A DNA stretch of 39,915 nt from DASYYE01 sp035946955. Lineage in GTDB: Bacteria; Actinomycetota; Actinomycetes; Streptosporangiales; Streptosporangiaceae. The number at the start of each line of letters is the position of its first letter. The stretch's first letter is position 1. The stretch is from positions 1 through 39,915 of the forward strand of contig DASYYE010000152.1 in assembly GCA_035946955.1 (NCBI GenBank). Reading direction: 5' to 3'. Below, piece after piece: positions 23,117-30,986 of this stretch. Position numbers and translations under genes: made by a program. The notes below the pieces were generated by a model that was not told the DNA's origin, searched no databases, and saw only the letters and a list, made by a program, of their open reading frames with translations.

Positions 23117-23649
23117 CGCCTGTCCCCGTTATCCGTGGTCGTGGGCATCGCTGCAGAGGGGGTCTTCGTGGCTGCTTCGGCTGAGACCCGCAGCTTCGCG
23201 AGGGCACGGGAACCGGTGCTCTTCACGGTTCCGATGGAGACGCTGAGCTCGTCCGCCACGCGTGCCTCGGGAAGGTCGAAGAAATAGCGCATGACGACGA
23301 CCGCACGTTCGCGCGGAGTGAGCGAGGCGAGCTCACTGAGTAGCCACTGCCGTAATGTGACCTCCTCCGCCATGTCACCAGCCGCGGCCAGGTCAGGCAG
23401 TTCCTCGCTGGCATACTCGCGCAGCCGGCGCCGCCACCTGTCAGTGACATGGTTGACAAGAATCCGGCGGGCATAGGCGAAGGCATCCTCACGGCGCACC
23501 CGTGGCCAGGCCGCATAAGTGCGCACCAGAGCGGTCTGAGCGGCGTCCTCGGCAGCGTGCCGGTTGCCGGTGAGCAGGTACGCAGCGTGGAGCAACCGCG
23601 GCGAGAAGGCCCGGGCGAACTCGGCGAACTCCTCGTCATCACGGCTCAT
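23113..23649 (-). CDS. ECF sigma factor, SigE/SigM-like actinobacterial subfamily
   Basis: 178 residues from ATG 23649. Upstream in-frame starts only add sequence unlike sigma factors. Region 2 spans about 10-75 (EFAEFARAFSPRLLHAAYLLTGNRHAAEDAAQTALVRTYAAW). Region 4 spans about 110-165 (LASLTPRERAVVVMRYFFDLPEARVADELSVSIGTVKSTGSRALAKL), including the helix-turn-helix ADELSVSIGTVKS. It directs RNA polymerase to a small regulon, probably in response to a cell-envelope signal. Its stop overlaps the start of the membrane partner gene. It is divergent from the secreted protein gene at 23823, which is a likely target. Confidence 0.93.
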   Translation of the reverse strand: MSRDDEEFAEFARAFSPRLLHAAYLLTGNRHAAEDAAQTALVRTYAAWPRVRREDAFAYARRILVNHVTDRWRRRLREYASEELPDLAAAGDMAEEVTLRQWLLSELASLTPRERAVVVMRYFFDLPEARVADELSVSIGTVKSTGSRALAKLRVSAEAATKTPSAAMPTTTDNGDRR

Positions 23650-23777
23650 GCGCTGCCCAGCTACCCTCACCCCTCCCAATACGTCCGGGTGGCGCCAAAG
23701 GTTGCTGCCGCGACGGCAGAACTTTCCGGCGGGCCGCACGTACTCCTTTCTGTGCCTGCCGCACCAGGAAGCGGCTC

Positions 23778-23806
23778 GTGACCGTAACAAGGCGCAAGAC
23801 CGTCAG
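23778..23806 (+). promoter_or_regulatory. Possible ECF-type promoter for the secreted protein
   Basis: GTGACC (23778-23783) and CGTCAG (23801-23806) are separated by 17 bp. This resembles ECF promoters, which carry an AAC/ACC-type -35 and a CGTC-type -10. It lies just upstream of the GGAGGAG ribosome-binding site of the gene at 23823. Autoregulated ECF loci usually have such a site near the sigma gene. The match is short. Confidence 0.3.
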
Positions 23807-23822
23807 TCAATGAGGAGGAGCC

Positions 23823-24491
23823 GTGCAGTCCACTCACTCACATCGCCACGATGACCCGGCAACGCGGAATCCATCGCACGAGCGGCCGGGGAGCCGGCGG
23901 ATGCTGGCCGCGGGCATGGGGACCGCGGTGGCCCTGGCCGTCACAGGCATCACCGGGGGCGTCGTAGCAGTCGCCAGTGCTGCCACCGCTCATCACGCCA
24001 CCCACACCGCGCCGTCACCCTGGCGGTCCGCGACCGTTCACCCGTACGGTGCGGTGATCTCGACAGGCGTCCGGAACTCCGCCGGGGAACTCGTGTTCTA
24101 CGGGGTCAAGGTCCACCTCCATGAGTTGCCGGGGACCACGTTCGGGGTCACGGGCGGGTACCGGAAGGGGGGGAATCTCACCTCGGATGTGGAGACCAAC
24201 GAGACCAATGGCTCGGACCTCTCGCCGGGTTTCCATGCTGTGGAAAGTGCCCTCGGCGTCAATGGCCAGTCCATACCCGAGTTCGGGTACTACGTAGGCC
24301 CCGCCGCGAAGATCATCGGTGTCGCGGCTGGGAAGACCCTCCAAGCCGCCCAGGCCCACTGGAGCATTGACCGGCAGGTCGTGATCTTCTGGTTCCCGCT
24401 GGGACTGAGGACGGACGTCACCAAGCTCGCCGCCTACAACGCCGCAGGCCACCGCCTGCCCACCGGCGACAACTCCATCCACCACGGCTGA
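23823..24491 (+). CDS. Secreted protein sharing the anti-sigma external domain
   Basis: 222 residues from GTG 23823, with GGAGGAG placed a few bases upstream. Residues about 27-55 (RMLAAGMGTAVALAVTGITGGVVAVASA) form a long signal peptide or anchor after a histidine-rich N-terminus. The mature part (about 75-222) parallels the external domain of the putative anti-sigma protein. From ETNETNGSDLSPGFHAVESAL to the C-terminus only a few residues differ. The family is not known to me. A secreted copy of a sensor domain could compete for its ligand or partner. The gene is divergent from the sigma factor and is followed by a strong hairpin. Confidence 0.85.
   Translation: MQSTHSHRHDDPATRNPSHERPGSRRMLAAGMGTAVALAVTGITGGVVAVASAATAHHATHTAPSPWRSATVHPYGAVISTGVRNSAGELVFYGVKVHLHELPGTTFGVTGGYRKGGNLTSDVETNETNGSDLSPGFHAVESALGVNGQSIPEFGYYVGPAAKIIGVAAGKTLQAAQAHWSIDRQVVIFWFPLGLRTDVTKLAAYNAAGHRLPTGDNSIHHG
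24189..24487. repeat. Right arm of ~295-bp inverted repeat
   Basis: Reverse-complement partner of 22412-22705. It encodes the C-terminal domain of the secreted protein. The start (GTGGAGACCAACGAGACC) and end (CAACTCCATCCACCAC) can both be followed in the other arm. Confidence 0.8.
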
Positions 24492-24498
24492 GACGGGG

Positions 24499-24539
24499 CC
24501 GCGGCAGGCCGGGCTGGACATCCGCCCCGCCTGCCGCGG
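24499..24539 (+). terminator. Terminator hairpin after the secreted protein gene
   Basis: CCGCGGCAGG (24499-24508) pairs perfectly with CCTGCCGCGG (24530-24539) across a 21-base loop, starting 8 bases after the stop codon. There is no U tract. It is well placed to end the gene at 23823-24491 and to stop read-through into the convergent secreted-protein operon. Confidence 0.6.
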
Positions 24540-24625
24540 TGGATGGTTCGGGGATGAATGGGGCCTTCCTGTCCGGCTCCGGCGCCTTCGCCCTTACCGC
24601 ACCGGGCGCCAGCGTCTGACAACTG

Positions 24626-25234
24626 TCACCGCACCGAGGGGCGGGAGCACGGCCACGCCAAGCTCCCGCCCTCAACATTCGTATCTGCGGATAACGCAGA
24701 CGGACTTGCGGTGGGCGACGGCCTGCCAGTCGGTGACCGGCTGGCCGTCGGCGATGGGCTAGCAACGGGCTGGGGACTTACGGCGGGCGTACCGACGGTG
24801 GCCGGTGAACTGGGTCGGCTTTCCGGTCCGGTCCAGTTCCCCTGGACGGGGGTGTCCGTGTAAATCCAGCTGCCGGATGGCACGCCTGATTCGGTGCAGC
24901 TCGTGGAGGTGACCACCCCCGAGCAGGCCGCGCCGACGGTGGCCGCCGCACCGTTGATGGCGTTGTAGCGCCGGATGATGTATCCCTCGACGCCAACTCC
25001 GCCGGGGAGGGTCGCCACTGTCCACTGGACGGTGATGTTGTTGCCCGATGTGGTCACGGTGGGTGCGTTGCCAGCGGGCATGGTGGTCGCGGCCGCACCA
25101 GCGTTGCCGTTACCCGAGGCCGACCAGACCGCCAGCGCGGGGCCGGCGGCAGCGGACAGCAGGCACAGGGTGAGGGTGGCCGGGACGAGGGTCCGCCGTC
25201 CCCAGCGGGTCAGCCACTGGGTTGTCCGTGCCAT
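24626..25234 (-). CDS. Secreted protein with fibronectin-III-like domain and proline-rich tail
   Basis: 202 residues. The signal peptide (about 1-36) ends LAVWSASGNGNAGAAAT, the A-V-W-x-x-S-G motif also found in its operon neighbour and reminiscent of SipW/TasA-type exported proteins. Residues about 55-145 resemble an Fn3-like beta sandwich (ITVQWTVATLPGGVGVEGYIIRRY, CSGVVTSTSC, WIYTDTPVQGNW). They are followed by a low-complexity Ser/Pro/Thr tail (PSPTASRSPTGRPSPTASPS) suited to wall spanning. The ATG directly abuts the stop of the upstream gene (TAGATG), so it is the last member of a coupled operon. No sortase motif is present. Confidence 0.8.
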   Translation of the reverse strand: MARTTQWLTRWGRRTLVPATLTLCLLSAAAGPALAVWSASGNGNAGAAATTMPAGNAPTVTTSGNNITVQWTVATLPGGVGVEGYIIRRYNAINGAAATVGAACSGVVTSTSCTESGVPSGSWIYTDTPVQGNWTGPESRPSSPATVGTPAVSPQPVASPSPTASRSPTGRPSPTASPSALSADTNVEGGSLAWPCSRPSVR

Positions 25235-25735
25235 CTATGCCCTCACTGCCTGGCCGCTGTAGTGCAGCCGGAAGACCGCGCCCTGGCAGGCGTTCGGAGC
25301 TGAGTGAGCCATGCTGACCTGCACCGTGGTGCTCGCCTTTCCGTTGGCGGGAACGGATAGCTGGCCGGAGAACGACGCGACAGTCAGGTTCGACGCGCCG
25401 CAGGCGGCGCTTGCGGCGCTGACCGTGGTGGTCAGCGAGGTCACGACGATGGCGTAGAGCTGGTGGTTGGTCACGGTCAGGGTGAGGTGCCGCTGCGCGC
25501 CCGGGTACAGGCCGCCAACTTTGCCGGAGATGGTGAACGCAGCATTGCTGACGGCTGAAGGTCCTGGCTTTGCTGGCCCGGACGCGGTTCCGCGGCCGGA
25601 TAGAGCTATGTGATCTATCCGGCCATGGAATCCGGATTCCGAGGCGAGGGCTGCCGTGCCGATAAGGAGCGTCACGGCGGCCCAGGTGCCAGCGCGCAGC
25701 ACGCTGCGAACAGCATGCCCGCGCATAACCGACAT
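25235..25735 (-). CDS. Small secreted protein, operon partner
   Basis: 166 residues from ATG 25735, with AAGGAG 7-8 bases upstream. The N-terminus (MSVMRGHAVRSVLRAGTWAAVTLLIGTAALA) is a signal peptide. The mature part is a beta-rich domain (AFTISGKVGGLYPGAQRHLTLTVTNHQLYAIVVTSLTTTV) with two cysteines (CGASNL and NACQGA). The last part (VSMAHSAPNACQGAVFRLHYSG) closely parallels LDLAHAAPNGCQGVAFDISMTV in the next gene upstream, so the two are paralogues. It probably forms or decorates an extracellular structure; no enzymatic motif is visible. Confidence 0.82.
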   Translation of the reverse strand: MSVMRGHAVRSVLRAGTWAAVTLLIGTAALASESGFHGRIDHIALSGRGTASGPAKPGPSAVSNAAFTISGKVGGLYPGAQRHLTLTVTNHQLYAIVVTSLTTTVSAASAACGASNLTVASFSGQLSVPANGKASTTVQVSMAHSAPNACQGAVFRLHYSGQAVRA

Positions 25736-25771
25736 CGTTGGTCTCCTTCCCGGTAAGTCAGGCCGTCGTGG

Positions 25772-26254
25772 TCACTGCTGGGCGCCGGTCACGGTCATCG
25801 AGATGTCGAAAGCCACGCCCTGACAGCCGTTGGGTGCCGCGTGTGCCAGGTCGAGGACGCCGGGTACCGAGACGGTCACCCCGTTGTTGGAGTTCGCGGG
25901 AATGCTGATGTTGACCGTGGTCGGCGCGCTGGAGTCCAAGGTGACGTTCGAGCTGGCGCAGATAGTCGTATTGGTCGACACTGGCGTTCCCCACTGCACG
26001 CTGGTGATGGTCACCGCGAAGGGGTTCGGGTTGGTCACATTGAAGTAGACCGATCCGGCCGGCCCTCCGGGGTAGAGCGTGGCCGCAGCACCGGTGGGGG
26101 TGACGGGAGTGACACCCAGGCTGCTGGCGACTGTAGCGGCTCCTGACCCGCTGCCGCTGCCGGAGACGGTCCAGACCGCGGAGGCGATGCCGGTTCCTGC
26201 CCCAACCGCGGCCACGGTGACCGCAGTGACGATGGCTAGTCTTTTGAGTCTCAT
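25772..26254 (-). CDS. Small secreted protein with A-V-W-type signal peptide
   Basis: 160 residues from ATG 26254, chosen over ATG 26269 because GGGGAG lies 8 bases upstream. The signal peptide (MRLKRLAIVTAVTVAAVGAGTGIASA) is followed by VWTVSGSGSGSGAA and a beta-rich domain (SVYFNVTNPNPFAVTITSVQWG, CASSNVTL, HAAPNGCQGVAF). It is related to the 25235-25735 product. The first residues of the mature protein resemble those of SipW-processed TasA/CalY-like proteins, but no dedicated SipW peptidase is encoded in the window. It is the first of three adjacent genes for secreted proteins and follows the DUF4242 gene. Confidence 0.82.
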   Translation of the reverse strand: MRLKRLAIVTAVTVAAVGAGTGIASAVWTVSGSGSGSGAATVASSLGVTPVTPTGAAATLYPGGPAGSVYFNVTNPNPFAVTITSVQWGTPVSTNTTICASSNVTLDSSAPTTVNISIPANSNNGVTVSVPGVLDLAHAAPNGCQGVAFDISMTVTGAQQ

Positions 26255-26277
26255 TGTTGATCTCCCCATGTTTGCCG

Positions 26278-26553
26278 TTAGCTTGTTTCTGACTGCCAGC
26301 CGGACACGGCCTCGACGACCCGCTCGAACCGCACCCCGCAGCTTGCGGCGGCGTCGCGGACGGCATCCGCGGACTGCGCCTGGAACAGGTACAGGCCGAT
26401 TTCGTCCTCGGGGACGAAGATGCAGCCGGTGAGCCGCACCGTCCGGCCCTGCCGACTCAACCGGCCTGCAGCCCGGACGAGGTCCCGCGCGTTCAGCCCG
26501 CCAGCCGCACCGACGGACCGGGCGACATAGGCCTCAGCGAGGAACTCAGGCAC
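26278..26553 (-). CDS. DUF4242-like (SCO4226-type) small protein
   Basis: 91 residues from GTG 26553. MPEFLAEAYVARSV, then GRTVRLTGCIFVPEDEIGLYLFQAQSADAVRDAAASCGVRFERVVEAV, matches the DUF4242 pattern (MPxFLxER..., DxxxCxYEAP...AGxPxxRV). SCO4226 of Streptomyces, from that family, was described as a nickel-binding protein with a ferredoxin-like fold. It is frequently encoded next to LuxR-type ATPase regulators in actinomycetes, as here, where the LAL regulator ends 80 bp upstream on the same strand. The role is unknown. Confidence 0.75.
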   Translation of the reverse strand: MPEFLAEAYVARSVGAAGGLNARDLVRAAGRLSRQGRTVRLTGCIFVPEDEIGLYLFQAQSADAVRDAAASCGVRFERVVEAVSGWQSETS

Positions 26554-26632
26554 GCAGCGACGGTAGGCCGCGCCACGCGGCTACCGGTATTCCGGAAACC
26601 TGGAAACAATGACTGCCAGGTCGTGGCCCGGC

Positions 26633-29374
26633 CTACTGGGTCCTGGTGAGGCGGGCGGCGAGCTGGCCGCGGGAGCGGACGCCGAGTTTGGCGTAGGCAT
26701 GGGAGAGGTGCGCCTCGACCGTGTACACGCTCACATACAACTGACCAGCGATTTCCTTGTTGGACAGGCCTTCGGCCGCCAGCTCGGCGGCCCGCCTCTC
26801 ACTGACCGTCAGCGCATCGCCGGCGGTCCGTCGGCCGCTGACCCGGCTCAGCTCGTCCGCCGCCCGCGCCGACCAGCCTGCACAGCCGAGCGCGTCGAAC
26901 GCCACGTGAGCCTCCGTGAGGGAATCCCGCGCCGCGCCGCGCTTGTTGTACCGGCGCTGAAGGCACCCGAGGGACAGCAGAGTCCGGCCCTGCTCGTAGC
27001 GCAGCCCGAGCCGGGCATAGGCCCCGGCCGCGTCGGCCAGTTCGGCTGCTGCATCGTCGTCGCCGCCGTCGGCCAGGCGCAGCAGTGCCGAGCATCGCCT
27101 GGCCGTCACCCGTCCCCACGGATGCTTTTGGCGAGCCGCGAGCAGGCTCAGCCGACCGGTCACCACGCGGCCAGCATCGATGTCGCCACACAGCACCAGG
27201 GCCTCCACAAGATCCCCTGCTACCGGGAACGCCCCCGGATCGCCCACCTTCTCTCGCTGGGTGTGCTCCCATACAACGCGCAACTGCTCGGCTGCCCGCT
27301 GCGGGTCACGGTCGAAGATGGCGGCGATCCCAAGCGCGCGCGTCACCTCCAGCCAATTCCAGGAGTCGTCCACCATGTTGGTGTCCCGCAATACGACCGT
27401 GGCCCACTTCGCTGCCTCAGCCGGAAAGCCAGCCACAGCGGCGGCCATGGCGTGCAGCCTCGCGCTCAGCAAGGGCATGGGTTCCAGTGACTCCCACTGC
27501 CCGATCTCGTCGAGCAAGCGTGCCGCCTGGACAACGTCACCGGCACGCAACTCCAGCTCGCATCTCTGGACGGTGATCGCGATACTGTCACGGATGTCGC
27601 CGTACTCTTCGGTGAGATCCCTGATGTGCTGGAACACGGTCCGGGCCCGCTCCATCTCGCCTCGGAAGACGAGCCGGACACCATGGGGCCGATCCATGCT
27701 GCTCCCGTAGAAGCTCACCTTGTCTGGGCTCGGGGGCGCGGACCGGCGCAGGTCATCGATAGGCCGACCGCGCATGATCCGGGTCCAGGCGAGGGCCGTG
27801 AGCGCGCGATGCCGCGCCTCTGCCCCGGCGCGGTCCGCTGCGCGCAATGCGTCGCGGGCAATCCGCTCAGCATCATTGAGCTGCCGGACGCGGCTCACCG
27901 TTAGCAGCGTCGCCCTCCCCGCCAGCGCCCGGGCGCGGATCTCGGCATCCTCCCCGGCTTCGGCCAGAGCTAGACCGAGGTGAACTTCCCCATCAGCAAC
28001 CCCGGCGAGCGCCTCAGCGAGCAACAGGTGGGCTTGTGCACGGAGGGATCCTGGCGGAAGGTCCTCCAGCCGATGACCCAGCAGGTTACGTGTCCGGGTG
28101 GAATCGCCAACCACCAGATGGCAGCGTGCTAGTGCCAGCAGCCGGTCCGGGTACCCGGCGGAGCCGGCCGGGGAGAGCCGCAGCGCCTGCGCAGCAAGCT
28201 GCTCAGCTTCATGGAGCGCAGCACGCTCCAACGCGGCAGCGGCGGCTCCTGCGACGGTCTCGGCGAGCCCTTCATCCGGACCCGCCGCAGCCATCGCCAG
28301 GTGCCGGGCTCGCAGGATCAGATCATCGACCGCCGACGCGAGCGCCGCATGCAACTCTCGTCGTTCACGAACGCTGGCGACACGTCGTACCGCGGCACCC
28401 AGCAGCGGATGTGACGGCCGCACCCGCGATCGCTCCACGGTGATCAGCCCATCGGAAAGGGCCTGGTCAAGGGCGAACGGATCCGCCAGCCGGGACAGCT
28501 CCAGCCAGCCGACATCGGCGCTCAGCGCCGTGGCGAGAAGCACCCGGCGCGCGGGGGCGGCCAGCCCTCGGATCCGCTCGCCGAAGAGGTCTTCAGCGAT
28601 GTCTGGAATAGGCAGCTCGGCACCGGGCTCAGGTACCCCGCGCTGTGCCATTGTCCGCCCGAGTTCCAGCGCGAACAGCGGATTACCCTGTGATACCTCG
28701 AAAACCTGGCGGAGCACACGGTGCGGCAGCACCAGGCGCAACCGTGCCGATAGCAAATGCTGGATCGCGCCGATACTCAGCGGGCCGAGCGCGATGCGCT
28801 CCAGTCCATTCCGGAAGGCCCCTTCCAGAGCAGTCTGGCGGCCGGGCCGCTTACATAGCAGGAACCGGATCCGCCCGTCACCATGGTTCGCCACGCGGCG
28901 CGCAGCGAACAGCAGCGAGCCGGCCGATGAGGGATCTAGCCATTGAACATCGTCGACCGCGACGAGCAGGGGCTCCGATTCAGCGGCCGCGCGCAACAGA
29001 TTCAGGAAACCCGCCGAGATCGCCAATGGATCGGGCGCCATCCCGCCCGGATCGGCCCGCCGGGTCGCCACATCCAGCGCGTGCCGTTGCGGGCCAGGCA
29101 GGACCGTGGCAACATCCGCCTCCACGCCCTCCACCAGATCAGCCAGCGCAGCGAACGGCAGCCCTGTTTCGGCCTGGCTGGCCCTAGTGGACAGGACACG
29201 ACAGCCAAGCTCGCCGGCGAGTCGCAGCCCTGCCTCCCATACCGTGGTCTTCCCGATCCCCGCGTCCCCCACCAGCACCAGGCAACCTACCGGGCGCGAG
29301 TCGTCCAGGAAGGCCTCCAGGGCCTGCAACTGCTCGTCGCGACCCACACACCCCCCACTCATGAGGCTGATCAT
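26633..29374 (-). CDS. LAL-type LuxR-family transcriptional regulator
   Basis: 913 residues, the usual size for large ATP-binding LuxR regulators. Walker A is GDAGIGKTT (36-44) and Walker B lies in LLVAVDDVQWLD. The middle region is an alpha-helical TPR-like solenoid. A C-terminal LuxR helix-turn-helix (about 850-905) reads LTVSERRAAELAAEGLSNKEIAGQLYVS...AHLSHAYAKLGVRSR. Such proteins activate target operons on binding a small inducer, with ATP needed for oligomerisation. ATG 29374 gives the longest frame; ATG 29362 (MSGGCVGRDEQL) is an equally plausible start, with neither having a good ribosome-binding site. It is divergent from the MerR gene and probably heads the operon that includes the DUF4242 and secreted-protein genes. 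Confidence 0.92.
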   Translation of the reverse strand: MISLMSGGCVGRDEQLQALEAFLDDSRPVGCLVLVGDAGIGKTTVWEAGLRLAGELGCRVLSTRASQAETGLPFAALADLVEGVEADVATVLPGPQRHALDVATRRADPGGMAPDPLAISAGFLNLLRAAAESEPLLVAVDDVQWLDPSSAGSLLFAARRVANHGDGRIRFLLCKRPGRQTALEGAFRNGLERIALGPLSIGAIQHLLSARLRLVLPHRVLRQVFEVSQGNPLFALELGRTMAQRGVPEPGAELPIPDIAEDLFGERIRGLAAPARRVLLATALSADVGWLELSRLADPFALDQALSDGLITVERSRVRPSHPLLGAAVRRVASVRERRELHAALASAVDDLILRARHLAMAAAGPDEGLAETVAGAAAAALERAALHEAEQLAAQALRLSPAGSAGYPDRLLALARCHLVVGDSTRTRNLLGHRLEDLPPGSLRAQAHLLLAEALAGVADGEVHLGLALAEAGEDAEIRARALAGRATLLTVSRVRQLNDAERIARDALRAADRAGAEARHRALTALAWTRIMRGRPIDDLRRSAPPSPDKVSFYGSSMDRPHGVRLVFRGEMERARTVFQHIRDLTEEYGDIRDSIAITVQRCELELRAGDVVQAARLLDEIGQWESLEPMPLLSARLHAMAAAVAGFPAEAAKWATVVLRDTNMVDDSWNWLEVTRALGIAAIFDRDPQRAAEQLRVVWEHTQREKVGDPGAFPVAGDLVEALVLCGDIDAGRVVTGRLSLLAARQKHPWGRVTARRCSALLRLADGGDDDAAAELADAAGAYARLGLRYEQGRTLLSLGCLQRRYNKRGAARDSLTEAHVAFDALGCAGWSARAADELSRVSGRRTAGDALTVSERRAAELAAEGLSNKEIAGQLYVSVYTVEAHLSHAYAKLGVRSRGQLAARLTRTQ

Positions 29375-29435
29375 CTCCCATCGCCGAACTCAGGTGATAG
29401 CGGAAAGCCCACCTCAGAAAGGACTCGGGCGAGAC

Positions 29436-29466
29436 TTGCGTTAGAGCGTGCTCTAACTCGTAGGCT
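29436..29466 (+). promoter_or_regulatory. MerR-type promoter/operator with 19-bp spacer
   Basis: -35 TTGCGT (29436-29441) and -10 TAGGCT (29461-29466) are separated by 19 bp, the over-long spacer that MerR activators twist into register. The spacer carries the perfect palindrome TTAGAGCGTGCTCTAA (29441-29456). The expected transcription start falls at about 29473, exactly at the GTG start of the MerR gene, so the mRNA is probably leaderless. Confidence 0.8.
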
Positions 29467-29472
29467 CGGTGC

Positions 29473-29853
29473 GTGACGAGCTGGACCATCGGCGAGGCCG
29501 CGGAGAAGTGCGGCCTGTCCCAGCACACACTGCGCTGGTATGAGCGGATCGGGCTGCTCACTCCCATCGAACGCGGCAGCGACGGCCGGCGCAGGTTCAG
29601 TGACAGTGACCTGGACTGGCTGTCGCTGCTGACCAGACTGCGCGCCACCGGGATGCCGGTGCGCGACATGCAGCGCTACGCCGAGCTGGTCAGATCGGAC
29701 AGCGGCCAGGCCGAACGCCTCGAGTTGCTGGAGCGGCACCGCGAGCAGGTCCGCCGGAACCTCGCCACCCAGCGGGAGTGCCTGGAACTGCTCGACACGA
29801 AGATCACTTACTACGGAAGCTGCCTGGCTGGGACGAAGCCCAGTCAGCCCTGA
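29473..29853 (+). CDS. MerR-family transcriptional regulator
   Basis: 126 residues. The winged helix is at about 3-70 (WTIGEAAEKCGLSQHTLRWYERIGLLTPIERGSDGRRRFSDSDLDWL) and a coiled-coil dimerisation helix at about 80-115 (LLERHREQVRRNLATQRECLELLDTKITYY). The helix has a CLELLD cysteine but no C-terminal metal-binding cysteine pair, so it is more like the aldo/keto-reductase-associated MerR proteins that respond to stress or small molecules. GTG 29473 coincides with the predicted transcription start. The gene is followed after 18 bp by the reductase gene and most likely controls both from the operator at 29441-29456. Confidence 0.92.
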   Translation: MTSWTIGEAAEKCGLSQHTLRWYERIGLLTPIERGSDGRRRFSDSDLDWLSLLTRLRATGMPVRDMQRYAELVRSDSGQAERLELLERHREQVRRNLATQRECLELLDTKITYYGSCLAGTKPSQP

Positions 29854-29871
29854 ATAGGAGCAGGTAACCAT

Positions 29872-30825
29872 ATGCGCACCACCACACTCGGCGACCTCCG
29901 CGTGTCCGCCCAGGGCCTAGGCTGCATGGGGATGAGCGAGTGGTACGGCGCCACCGACTGGGACGAGTCGATCGCCACCATCCACCGTGCCCTGGACCTG
30001 GGCGTGACGTTCCTCGACACCGCGGACATCTATGGCGCCGGCCACAACGAGGTGCTGGTCGGCCGGGCGATCGCCGGGCGCAGGGACGAGGTGCAGCTAG
30101 CCACCAAGTTCGGCGTAGACCGGTCGGCCGGTGACCCGAACCGCACGGTCCGCGGCGAGCGCGACTATGTCAAGCGCTCCTGCGAGGCATCACTGACCAG
30201 GCTCGGCGTCGAGGTGATCGACCTGTACTACCTGCACCGCCCGCCGCAGACTGCCGAGATCGAGGAGACCGTGGGCGCCATGGCCGAACTGGTCGCCGAG
30301 GGCAAGGTCCGTTACCTCGGCCTGTCAGAGGTCACCGACAGCCTGCTTGGCCGCGCGCACGCGGTGCATCCGATCACCGCAGTGCAGAGCGAATACTCGC
30401 TGTGGACCCGCGACGTGGAAACCGACGCGATCAGCGCCATGCGCGAACTCGGGGTCGGCCTCGTGCCCTACTCCCCGCTCGGCCGCGGCTTCCTCACCGG
30501 CACCGTCGACCTGGGAGCCCTGGATGACAAGGACTTCCGCAGCCGCAATCCACGCTTCACCGGCGAGGCCGGCCAGGCCAACCAGGCCATCGCCGACGCG
30601 GTGCGCTCGCTGGCCGACGCCAGGGGTGCGGCCCCGGCACAGATCGCGCTGGCCTGGGTCTACGCCCAGCAGGAGCGGCTCGGTGTCCCGCTTGCCCCCA
30701 TTCCGGGCACCAAGCGGATCAAGTGGCTGGAGCAGAACGTCGCCGCCCTCGACGTCACGCTCACCCCCGGCGAACTGGCCCAACTGGACCCTCTCGCCGC
30801 CCAGGTCACCGGCGCCCGCTACTGA
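29872..30825 (+). CDS. Aldo/keto reductase
   Basis: 317 residues, a cytoplasmic TIM-barrel NADPH-dependent oxidoreductase. The catalytic tetrad is complete: Asp49 (FLDTADIYG), Tyr54, Lys79 (LATKFG) and His122 (DLYYLHRPP). Late motifs for the cofactor (PIPGTKRIKWLEQN, about 280-293) and the PYSPLGRGFLTG segment are typical of the YghZ/Tas-like, MerR-linked subfamily. GGAG lies about 12 bases upstream of ATG 29872. Being in an operon with a MerR gene suggests induction by a reactive carbonyl or similar stress; the physiological substrate is unknown. Confidence 0.95.
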   Translation: MRTTTLGDLRVSAQGLGCMGMSEWYGATDWDESIATIHRALDLGVTFLDTADIYGAGHNEVLVGRAIAGRRDEVQLATKFGVDRSAGDPNRTVRGERDYVKRSCEASLTRLGVEVIDLYYLHRPPQTAEIEETVGAMAELVAEGKVRYLGLSEVTDSLLGRAHAVHPITAVQSEYSLWTRDVETDAISAMRELGVGLVPYSPLGRGFLTGTVDLGALDDKDFRSRNPRFTGEAGQANQAIADAVRSLADARGAAPAQIALAWVYAQQERLGVPLAPIPGTKRIKWLEQNVAALDVTLTPGELAQLDPLAAQVTGARY

Positions 30826-30851
30826 CCCAGCGAGGCGAACGCAGCGGTCCT

Positions 30852-30864
30852 TGCCCGGCGGGCA
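30852..30864 (+). terminator. Short hairpin after the reductase gene
   Basis: TGCCC-GGC-GGGCA forms a perfect 5-bp stem with a 3-base loop, 27 bp past the stop. It is short for a terminator, so read-through into the next gene is possible. Confidence 0.3.
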
Positions 30865-30956
30865 CATCCAGCCAGGCGCGGCGTCTCCAGATGGAGTGTG
30901 CGGTCGTACCGTGGAATGGGTCTTGCCTGCACGATGTGGCCCTGTGGTGCGCCATC

Positions 30957-30971
30957 GGGGGCCGCACCCCC
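30957..30971 (+). promoter_or_regulatory. GGGGG-CCGCA-CCCCC hairpin before the membrane-protein start
   Basis: A perfect 5-bp G/C stem lies just upstream of the GAGGGTGG ribosome-binding region and the GTG at 30987. It could be an attenuator or could modulate translation; chance occurrence in GC-rich DNA cannot be excluded. Confidence 0.25.
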
Positions 30972-30986
30972 AAGAGGGTGGTACAC

